From Lytechinus variegatus (lineage: Eukaryota > Echinodermata > Echinoidea > Temnopleuroida > Toxopneustidae): a DNA stretch of 64,000 nt. Under the pieces are notes generated by a model. The model did not search any database. It saw only the letters and a program-made list of their open reading frames with translations, and was not told the origin of the DNA. The stretch spans positions 56,615,195-56,679,194 of the forward strand of contig NC_054742.1 of NCBI RefSeq assembly GCF_018143015.1, written 5' to 3'. The number at the start of each line of letters is the position of its first letter. Positions within the stretch are counted from its first letter, which is position 1. This document shows positions 57,301 to 64,000 of the stretch, piece after piece. The position numbers and the translations under genes were made by a program.

Positions 57301-60298
57301 AAAGGTTACATAGGTCGAATACTTTGTTGTTTCAAATTGGGAGGGACTATGGTTTGAGTAGATTTTGGGGTCATGAGGTCAGAGGTCAAATTTGTCTACC
57401 TTGCTTCTTAATCCTTGACATGTATGCATATGTGAGTAGGATGATCTGAGTTGATTTTAGGGTCACAAGATCAAAGGTCAGAGGTCACATAACTCACTGG
57501 TTGAATATTTTGAATGTTAGTTGTATACTTGGTCTGGAAAAGGAGAAGGCATAAATTTAAACTGTGTATAGTTGACAATCCATCTGTTTTTAAAGCAATT
57601 TTCAGGGACCCTTTCATTGTTTAGGGGGCAAATTATTCTGTGCTGCTTACAGGTTTATCTTATTCATTGAGAACTTAGGACTTGTCCTGAGGAAAATATG
57701 ATTTGTAAATATTTATATATATGTCAATATGGGAGCCATTTCAGGGACTGAAAATAAGATCTCTCGAAGTTCTCTTTCAATCTTTAAAAACAACTATAAG
57801 TTCAAACAATTGCAAATAATATCACTATTTTGAATGCCGTCTTTCAAATTTTATTGCTGTAATCATCTCTATCAAACCAAACTCTCTCCATTTTTGTACT
57901 GGCTCCCTCTGTTTCTATAATTTCATCCCTTTTGCTCTTCATTTTTCCCTTTGCTTATGACTTGGATATTTTAATTGCTTTTAGTGTTTCTTTCACTTTT
58001 GTTTTTCTACCTTCTCCTATTCCAGGAACCATATGGTACACCAAAGCCAGAGGAGATACCGGCTGTGGCAAGAATCATCAGTAGAGGGCCTCCTAACAAT
58101 CCAAGGAATGATATCAGTGCTATGGAACTTTTTGCTGTAAGTTTATTTTTTATTAAAGGACAAGACCACCCTAACAAAAAGTTAATGATATAAAGTAATT
58201 AAATTTTAAAGTTTTACAAACAGTAATGTTAATATGCATAGCCTGAATGGTATGCAGATGAGGGGACTGTTGATGTCATCCTCACCCACTCACTATTTCT
58301 TATGCATTTTATTATACGAAATATGACATATTCTAATTTTCTCATTTTCATATGAAACTGAGTTTTATTCCTTTCTGAACATTTGAAATTACCATTATTT
58401 TAACATTTCATGGTTCAGTCAAGTGTTTTAGAATTTGTAAAATTTGAAATATTGTATAATTCAAACAATTAAAAACAAAAGAAATGTTGAGTAAGGGACT
58501 CTCTCTGACTCTCTCGTTTTCATGTCACTGGGATGTGCATTATATGGTTTTGTGAAAAATAAGCAAAACATTAAAATGTCATAACTTTCTCATTTCCATA
58601 TATGATTTTGATGTCATTTTTATCTGTTATGCTTGTTTGATTTTTCACTTTTTGTCTCGCCTGAACTAAGTTTGGCAGAGACCTAGCAATCACTTTTCCT
58701 ATTGGTCTGTATAGTCTGTTGGTCCATTGGTCTGTTCGAAAATGTTAAAATTTTTGTTCAACGTCGATCTGGTGCTGCACAGTGGCTGCTGGGCCAGCGA
58801 TCAATTGGGCAAAATGATTTTTTTTAGTATTTCTGGTTTCAGATTTCATTTTGAACAGTGAAATACGGATTTTCATTTTTATTTGTCATCCTGGCACTTC
58901 AATTCATTTGAATGAAGGATAAAAGAGCACAGTTCATTTGTAAAATGCCTTGTTCATGGGCACAAGTGCTGTGGCTGGCCGGGATCAAACCCCCAACTTT
59001 CATGTCTCTAGCCAGGTGCTTTAGACCACTCAGCCTTGGCACCTCCATGTTGTGAGTTCATGCTATTCTACATATTCTGTTTTGCACTGAATATTCTATA
59101 AGGAAGTTTGATTACATTTCCAAGATGTAATATTTTTATGAGAACTGTGGATATAAAACTTTTTGATAAATATCTCTTGAATCTTTAAGTTTATAAAAGA
59201 AGATAATAATAATTTGTGCCGTTGAGACGTTTTCAACTCCTGTTAACCCCACGTTGTTCCCATTAGCAAGCTTCCCTTCTGGATTTGGTGACATCAAGGG
59301 TGGGTGTGTTATAGATCCCATCAGCGTAATTTTTTTTGATTGGTAGCTTACATGGAGGTTGATGCATGGAGGTGTGCTGTACTGCACATTTTGTTTACAC
59401 CAGTGGGAGACCAATTCATAGTCGTATATCAATCTACCCCCCTTTCCCTCCCCTTTAGCACATGCCATTCCCTTCCCTTCCTTCGTCTTTCTCAGGCATG
59501 GAACCCATAAATCCACACAAATTCATCCTGTGTCAATCTAAATACCAACATGCAATAAAAAGCAGATTATATTTTATACAAAATAAGTAATAACTTGAAG
59601 AGACCTTGCAGTGTGAGTTATTTTGATAGTAAAATGTATGCACATATCTTCAAGTAATGTGCAGTGTGTGCAAAGGTGGGCGTGGCCATTGGTTTAATCT
59701 GTACCTGCCAGCTATATGCTGGCGGATTGCTTAAGAATAATTTGGGTGGCTTGCAGGAAGAGCTGCATCCCTCATGAAGACATAATCCCTTTCTAACCAA
59801 ATGAAATAAATCCTCGGTTAAGCTCGTAATGCATATTACTGTTTTCAAAATATTTCAAAATATATAAGCCTATTGTATGATATAAAGACTTTCTCATGAA
59901 ATCATTGTTTTTCTGCAACTGCATGTTATTAGCTTTAAGACCATTATTTCTTTGTCACTCACCAGGCATCCAATGTGAATGTAGACCCCTTTACCATCAT
60001 TGAGCACATCAAGAGATCTGTGAGCTTGAAAGGACGGATCCAGGCGGGAGACCTCCGGAAGATAGCCGAGCGGAAAGAACAGCTCCAGCATGAGATGGAC
60101 GAACTGGAGAAGCAGGAGGAGGAGCTGGAGCTGAAGGAGAATATGGAGGAGGCTGGGAATGGGGAGGTTGAGGGAGATGGAAGGGAGGTGAAGGTGATAG
60201 GAGTGTTGGATGATCAAGGGAAGGAGAGAGGGATGGTGAGAGGAGAAGAAGAAGGAGATGGAGTTAAAGAGAGAGGAGAGGAAAGACTGAATCGGTGA
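45206..60298 (+). CDS. Membrane-anchored galactose-1-phosphate uridylyltransferase-like (HIT superfamily) protein, 11 exons
   Basis: Coding exons: 45206-45379, 48176-48282, 49180-49318, 50094-50254, 52947-53114, 53932-54062, 54916-54998, 55776-55897, 56934-57015, 58026-58136 and 59966-60298. Every junction is GT-AG and in phase, giving 536 residues. Residues 11-35 form one hydrophobic segment after RMNKR, a likely signal anchor. NPLRAKRP (157-164), C187-x2-C190, a His pair at 230-231 and HPHAQ (280-284) match in order the NP..RAKRP, zinc CxxC, zinc His and H-P-H-x-Q active site of GalT, where the second His is the nucleotidylated nucleophile (here H282). After this come LTPKKDYEVMIISP, FIDDLHLYAWSLAVFLP and DISAMELFAASNVNVDPF, blocks I do not know from classical GalT. 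The tail (about 450-536) is Glu/Lys/Arg-rich and probably coiled coil. A transferase or hydrolase on nucleotide-linked substrates at an internal membrane is inferred; the substrate is unknown. Confidence 0.85.
48176..48282 (+). CDS. GalT-like gene coding exon 2
   Basis: It encodes EWYEAQCFGKIDEKLSISTL, then GRWQIALHPDC. The donor is GTAAGA, in phase 2. A small undetected exon between 45379 and 48176 cannot be excluded. Confidence 0.82.
49180..49318 (+). CDS. GalT-like gene coding exon 3
   Basis: It encodes KAFQKFTTMYSISRRSGHVV, then KVLKWLGNDEELLKEVKLQ. The donor is GTTTGT. The 3' two-thirds of the exon and the start of the following intron are repeated twice downstream. Confidence 0.88.
49364..49497 (+). 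pseudogene. Partial duplicate of exon 3, copy 2 (broken)
   Basis: It matches exon 3 from SGHVVIPETF onward and the same GTTTGT donor region. In the exon 3 frame it has a TAG in place of the CAG of ETFQT, so it cannot be read through as coding sequence. It lacks the exon's first 60 or so bases and acceptor. Confidence 0.85.
49512..49645 (+). pseudogene. Partial duplicate of exon 3, copy 3 (open in frame)
   Basis: It aligns with exon 3 and reads LIPETFQTRVLKWLGNNKEL, then LKEIKLQ, to the same GTTTGT donor with no stop in that frame. It lacks the 5' part of the exon; a weak TTATCAG precedes it and could act as an acceptor. It is either a decayed duplicate or a rare alternative exon. Confidence 0.8.
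50094..50254 (+). CDS. GalT-like gene coding exon 4 (RAKRP and CxxC motifs)
   Basis: It encodes YITTIFNRYTHESSVFNPLR, AKRPG and NCDFCDFK. The cysteine pair corresponds in position and spacing to the zinc-binding cysteines of GalT. The donor is GTAAGC, in phase 2. Confidence 0.9.
50709..52136. mobile_element. MITE, AGGCCACTGC-end family (copy 2), interrupted
   Basis: AAGCCACAGCACACCTT at the left and CCAATCATAAGGTTTGTGG near the right match the ends of the element at 40529-40985. About 1.2 kb of unrelated repeats (the DR1-rich element and a TTAAAGGACAAG-family end) sit inside. Confidence 0.65.
50874..51972 (-). mobile_element. TIR element rich in DR1 nuclear-receptor motifs (copy 2)
   Basis: The same family as 33175-36704, in opposite orientation and without the tRNA-like array. 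The ends are GTCTCACCTGCATCATG (from 50896) and CTATGCAGGTGAGAC. TGACCTTTGACCT (the DR1 word reversed) is exact at 51079, 51241 and 51594, with near matches elsewhere. It is in intron 4 of the GalT-like gene. Confidence 0.85.
52947..53114 (+). CDS. GalT-like gene coding exon 5
   Basis: It encodes KTAEDTFGRIESEHAVTASN and AYHALIILKNHHPFKFSEEQ. The His pair fits the third zinc ligand region of GalT. The donor is GTAATG, in phase 2. Confidence 0.9.
53932..54062 (+). CDS. GalT-like gene coding exon 6 (HPHAQ active site)
   Basis: It encodes FLKVHSTDKQYEYPQLMWDT, then SASQIHPHAQASVSSERHYG, containing the HPHxQ active-site motif. The donor is GTAAAG, in phase 1. Confidence 0.92.
54916..54998 (+). 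CDS. GalT-like gene coding exon 7
   Basis: It encodes LMEHIKLSALEYSIKNDGQN and YFADLIQ. The donor is GTAAAC. It ends in phase 0. Confidence 0.87.
55490..55665 (-). mobile_element. Diverged copy of the CAGGGGCCGCGGAA-type MITE
   Basis: In reverse orientation it shares with 44813-44951 the G-run, the region around CTGACCATACAAAAATTCAC/ATCAGATGG and the poly-T/GGTAAAAAA words. The termini are poorly preserved. It is in intron 7 of the GalT-like gene. Confidence 0.5.
55776..55897 (+). CDS. GalT-like gene coding exon 8
   Basis: It encodes VHNALGLTAMFGDATAMAYL and TPKKDYEVMIISPIAGQDFI. The donor is GTTAGA, in phase 2. Confidence 0.88.
56934..57015 (+). CDS. GalT-like gene coding exon 9
   Basis: It encodes LLFYTIRAFIDDLHLYAWSL and AVFLPKL. 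The donor is GTAAGT. It ends in phase 0. Confidence 0.88.
58026..58136 (+). CDS. GalT-like gene coding exon 10
   Basis: It encodes EPYGTPKPEEIPAVARIISR and NPRNDISAMELFA. The donor is GTAAGT. It ends in phase 0. Confidence 0.88.
58156..58640. mobile_element. MITE, TTAAAGGACAAG-end family (copy 2, truncated)
   Basis: The left end ATTAAAGGACAAGACCACCC and the interior GTCATCCTCACCCACTCACT match, in reverse, the fragment at about 11880-12209. The far end is cut off near 58640 by the CTCGCCTGAAC-type repeat. Confidence 0.65.
58655..58765 (+). repeat. Dispersed repeat fragment (CTCGCCTGAAC family, copy 2)
   Basis: TCTCGCCTGAACTAAGTTTG, followed by GGTCTGT and TGTTCAAC words, matches 31935-32035. 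Confidence 0.55.
58790..59047 (-). mobile_element. tRNA-derived SINE (Ser/Leu-like head)
   Basis: On the minus strand from 59047: GAGGTGCCAAGGCTGAGTGG with a box A, a long variable arm-like segment, and box B-like GGTTTGATCCC. The body continues toward 58790. It is in intron 10 of the GalT-like gene. Confidence 0.65.
59966..60298 (+). CDS. GalT-like gene coding exon 11 (terminal, charged tail)
   Basis: It encodes ASNVNVDPFTIIEHIKRSVS, then an Arg/Lys/Glu-rich probable coiled coil, ending at TGA 60296-60298. An overlapping frame stays open to 60483 with similar charged composition. Confidence 0.85.
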   Translation, partial: ASNVNVDPFTIIEHIKRSVSLKGRIQAGDLRKIAERKEQLQHEMDELEKQEEELELKENMEEAGNGEVEGDGREVKVIGVLDDQGKERGMVRGEEEGDGVKERGEERLNR

Positions 60299-61019
60299 TG
60301 GAAAAGCTCATGAAAGAGCGACTGAGAGGTGAAAATAACGATAAAGAGCAGAGATTAATAGGTGATGATCAAAAGACTAAAGATTCTAAAGAGAGGTATT
60401 TAGAAGGGCACGACATGAGGAGACGGGTCATCTGGCCTGGTGATGGGAATGGTATTGAGGAAGAAATTGATGATAAGACGTGAAGCAGAGATAGTGGGAA
60501 TCGCCGTGCCACGGATGAAGATGCAATTCAGTACTGCCTGGTGTTGATGTGATAATCATGAATTGTGCAATGAAAATAATTAGAAGGATTGAGAGTGGTT
60601 GAAATTATTTCCCGATTGATGAGGTTCATTTTTGTGTACAACCTAGTATCGTTATGCAACTGGGGCCAGGAATGATCAGTTGATATAAGTACTATAAGTA
60701 CTGGTATTTAGGCCCACTTGAACTTCACAACCTCTTAATACTAAAAGGCTATTGTCAAAAGTGAGAGCTGCCCCTATCCCACTTGGAAACCAAAATCGGC
60801 TTTTCATTTACCATTTTCTGCTGTTTCATTATAGGCATTACAAAGGGAATGTGTGGAGAGCTGCTATTGAAAAACACATTTATAGCTGGATTCTTGTTTA
60901 AAGGCAGCAAAGACAGGGTGCCAAAATTATGATAATAATATTTGTCTTTTATATAGCAAGATATCTATCAATGACCGCTCAAAGCGCTTTACCATTAATA
61001 TTACCTGGTTACGGTATTC
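60299..61019. other. Probable 3'UTR of the GalT-like gene
   Basis: This follows the stop codon with no further exon seen. A GCGCTTTACC word near 60985 probably belongs to a SINE tail. Confidence 0.5.
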
Positions 61020-61556
61020 ATTAATAAATAAATAATAATACACAGCATTTATAGAGCGCTTTATACATAATGTTTCAAAGCGCTAAGAAAAGAAAGAAAT
61101 GATAGGAGTACGAATAGTATAAGACAATTAATTAGGATTATATAGTATACAACAAATATAATGAAAGTAAGAATATCATTACTACAATTAATTAGAATAC
61201 AATATAGAAATAATATAAACAGATACAACTTAAATACAAAAGATCGACATCTGAATCAATTAAAATCATAAACTACTGAAATATTAAATACAATATGACT
61301 TGTGATACAATTTAACTGAGGGGTATAATTACATGCAAATTCATAGGTTTCTTTAGCAGCCTGTCTGGCGTACACTTGCTGAACCAACCGAAATGGCAGT
61401 TGTTTCCTACCGGTACCCTATTAGCACCTGGGTGGGAGTGGCAAAGTGTGGATGAACGCCTGCCAAAGGATGCTATGCCATGGTGGGATTTGAACATGCC
61501 ACCCTCTGATTACAAGGCAAGAGTCAGAACCGCTACACCATAGTGCTTCCACATGA
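61020..61556 (-). mobile_element. tRNA-derived SINE
   Basis: On the minus strand from about 61552: a tRNA-like head with TATGGTGTAGCGGTTCTGAC (box A) and TGTTCAAATCCC (box B). The body ends with AGCGCTCTATAAATGCTG and an (ATTATT)n-like tail near 61025. Confidence 0.8.
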
Positions 61557-62623
61557 GGAAATGAAATGAGGAAAAAATTTTCCATTAACCAAGATCAAGT
61601 TTGCCTCGTCCTGTTGGCAGGAAATTCAGACAGTTGAATGGGATGTAGTGAAGTATGTACCTTTCTGAAGTTCCTCCTGAAATCTATGGTGATAGACAAA
61701 CAAACAAAACTTAGTACCTGGCACTTTCACCTAACTATACTCAATCTCTTATTGATGAATGAGGAAATATTTGCCATGATAAACACATTCAAAATAGGAT
61801 ATTGCCTCTATTTGCCCACAGGGTATTCAGAATTTTTATAAATTGTATGTTATATCAATCTGAGGTAATTTTAAAGCTGGTGATGAGTTACAAGTAGGAA
61901 ATAGTGAAGGATAAATGGGTATTTATGGAGACAGTTTTATTCAATCTGTTCAAGTTGGTTGAATTCTCTCTTAAGTTATTTTGGTGACTTATTACATGTA
62001 TATTTTGCAGCTACAAAGTGTTTCAAGCCCAGGAAGTATATAGGAAGTTCACCTGATGGGAAAGTTATGATTTTTTTTACTGTGTTTTATTTTCTCAACT
62101 CGAGATGAGTTACATCTCGGTTAGATATTTTCAAGAAAAAAAATATCTGAAAATTTCAGAAATCATTTCAAGTAACATTGGTAATATAGTTGATGTATTC
62201 TAGATCAATAAATGACTATTTTTCAAAAAAGAAAAATTTATAGAGAAACTTGGATGTGCAATATATGATTGATAAGATCTTGCAAGGGTATTTGCATGAA
62301 TTTTGATTGTACAGAAGAAATCATAAATAGACATCATTTTCCTAGATAAACAGATTAACAGTAAATAATATATTGGACATGAAAAATTGTGTGTTTTATG
62401 TAATGTAAATTGATCTGTCATTTTTTTGTTGGTGTAAAATATGACAAACCGTATTCCTTTTGTAAATAAAGAGTACAAGATATGCAACTTTATAATGCTG
62501 TGGCATGTTTGGCAATAAAGCTCTTAATCATTTTGATTTTTCCACACGCTTCCCTTATTGAAGTATATTTACATTTTACCCATAAAAATTGATCTACATG
62601 TATTTGAATGTTATGTGATATGG
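61557..62623. other. AT-rich intergenic DNA
   Basis: No gene or named repeat is visible. AATAAA words at about 62464 and 62513 could be polyadenylation signals of the upstream gene if its 3'UTR is long. Confidence 0.5.
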
Positions 62624-62702
62624 CAGGGGTTCTCAAACTTTTTCTTCAAAGGGCCAGATGAGACTGCAAGTAAACCTGAAAGGGCCAGGGTGGTGGTGGT
62701 GA

Positions 62703-62904
62703 TTTTTTTTTACCTGATTGCTAAGAAAGCATAAATGCTTGTAAGCAAGCAACCAGAGGACCGACGGCTTAAGGTCCTCTCCGAAGGACCTGGTACTGAG
62801 GATTAATGCCTTACTAAAGGGCACTACCGCACCAAGTGGGAATCGAACCAGGGTCACTGGAATACGAATCCTCCGCTCTTCCGACTGAGCTATCGCGCCT
62901 CCTC
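62703..62904 (-). mobile_element. tRNA-derived SINE nested in the hAT-type element
   Basis: On the minus strand from about 62902: GGCGCGATAGCTCAGTCGG and AAGAGCG (box A), an anticodon-like loop TTCGTAT, and GGTTCGATTCCC (box B). The body has TAGTGCCCTTTAGTAAGGC and ends in an A-run at about 62710. Confidence 0.85.
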
Positions 62905-63320
62905 GAGGGTGAAGTAGATACTTAGAAAAAAAAAATGTGCGCGGAGCGCAAAGACCCTTGCGGTTGGGGTCCTACATGCTCTCCTGTGCACTCTGGCCCT
63001 TATTTTGGGAGCATTTATCCAACATCCAACAGATTTATAACAGTTTCATATGGAACGCAGGAAAATTAGAAAAAGATTTCAAAATACAGCGAAAGTCAAT
63101 ATTATGATAACTAAATTGTAGTACTTTGTTAAAAGAAATATAGATTGTACCTATACATACCTGGTATTGGGGAGACAGATGATGTCTTGAAGAATCTTTT
63201 CTTTTGTAAAAGTAGATCGAATAATAGAGCATGTCTGTTGTAGACTCCTACAAGGATGTCAGTCTCATAATCACTTTCAATATGAAGAAGGCTCTGGTGC
63301 AAATGTTCACTGGTCAGACA

Positions 63321-63450
63321 GGGCCGCGGAAGGCTCCCCCCCATCCCTCTTTTTTTCCCAAAACCATGTACAAAAACGTACAAATAATCATATGATTGGG
63401 ATTTTTTTGCATGGACACACCCCCACTTTGAAAACTGTTCCGCGGCCCCT
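63321..63450. mobile_element. Short MITE, CAGGGGCCGCGGAA-end family (copy 2), nested
   Basis: CAGGGCCGCGGAAGG and TTCCGCGGCCCCTT termini. The interior shares AAACCRTGTA, AATCATATGATTG and TTTTTTTGCATG words with the copy at 44813. Confidence 0.75.
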
Positions 63451-64000
63451 TTCAAGGTACTGCAGTAGGAATTAGTTCTTTGAAATGTTCATTGTGGAAA
63501 ATGCACTTTCGCACCTGTATTTTGTACATCCAAACATGGTGAGAACAGCGCTGGTCATTTAATAAGAAAGTAGATCGAACAGACTCAACTAAACTTTGTT
63601 TAAAAGTCAAATTTATTTGACTGTCATTACTTTTATTACTGTTTCATGGATACACAATGTAATCATATTGAGCTATGTTTCATATCTGTGACTTAAAAGT
63701 GATTTAAAGAAAAAAAAAACAGCAGAGTCTCGCAGGCCGGATTGAGAATCTCCACGGGCCGGATCCGGCCCGCGGCCATAGTTTGAGAACCCCTGTGATA
63801 TGGCTTTTATGAGTTTACAATTATGGAAAAATGCAATGAGCTTTTAGTATGTCAATAAAACACTATTAGATTCATGGGTGTAAATCCAGGGGGGGGGGGG
63901 GAAATCCCCCACTTTTCAAGATAGGAAAAAAAATCATCATCAAATGGTTCATAATTTTGATAATGTGTGGATTCATCTTTAAATGCTATCAAACTGCTTA

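Larger units (their letters stand above)
62624..63795. mobile_element. hAT-type non-autonomous transposon with perfect 8-bp target duplication
   Basis: The termini CAGGGGTTCTCAAACT and AGTTTGAGAACCCCTG are perfectly inverted and typical of hAT MITEs. TGATATGG is duplicated exactly at 62616-62623 and 63796-63803. Subterminal GGGCCAG and GGCCGG words are also typical. There is no transposase. A SINE (about 62703-62904) and a second MITE (about 63321-63450) lie inside. Confidence 0.93.

Noticed and set aside
57280-57500. A third copy of the DR1-rich element
   Set aside because: AGGTCAAAGGTTA and AGGTCAGAGGTCA words occur, but the TIRs and body of the element are absent, so homology is not shown.
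1-64000. LTR retrotransposon, retrovirus-like or Polinton-type element
   Set aside because: No long terminal repeats and no capsid, integrase, protease or protein-primed polymerase motifs were seen; the only reverse transcriptase is of the LINE type.

Overview
The window is animal nuclear DNA with spliced genes. It is AT-rich, with long introns and many short non-autonomous transposons, tRNA-derived SINEs and simple repeats. The repeat families (arrays of GCGAAGCGCGAGC-like motifs, TIR elements carrying TGACCTTTGACCT motifs, tRNA-headed SINEs) together with the gene content suggest an echinoderm, most likely a sea urchin. That assignment is an inference from the style of the repeats and was not checked against a database.

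Three protein genes can be supported. (1) A minus-strand sulfotransferase-family gene (about 3571 to 2179) has two visible exons with a clean splice between them; an apparent one-base frame break interrupts the first exon. (2) A complete plus-strand ST7 gene (suppressor of tumorigenicity 7 family) runs from 10776 to 38071 in 12 coding exons. All its splice phases agree, giving a 547-residue protein. (3) A plus-strand gene runs from 45206 to 60298 in 11 coding exons. It encodes a 536-residue protein with an N-terminal membrane anchor and the zinc and active-site motifs of the galactose-1-phosphate uridylyltransferase branch of the HIT superfamily. Its third exon has two extra, partly decayed copies downstream. 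I see no pathway link among the three genes.

The rest is mostly mobile DNA. Layout: 1-2178, little recognisable; 4505-5964, a DNA element with 8-bp target duplications and GCGAAGCGC motifs; 6139-6425, a GATAAT-type microsatellite; 7001-10045, a related element split by a 5'-truncated, frame-broken LINE; ST7 intron 1, several MITEs, a G-rich minisatellite, a SINE and a 2.2-kb element with another MITE nested inside; intron 4, a tandem duplication; intron 6, a 1.76-kb element; intron 10, a TIR element rich in perfect DR1 nuclear-receptor motifs, split by a 2.2-kb array of tRNA-like units (four minus, then two plus) that lies between 12-bp direct repeats; 38072-45205, long non-coding DNA; third gene, introns with a second copy of the DR1-rich element and other MITEs; right end, SINEs and a 1.17-kb hAT-type element with perfect 8-bp target duplications and two nested insertions.

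The observations most worth following are the tRNA-like array insertion, the repeat-borne DR1 sites, the membrane-anchored GalT-like protein and the exon triplication inside that gene. I saw no retroviral, LTR or Polinton-type element, no CRISPR array and no intact transposase.
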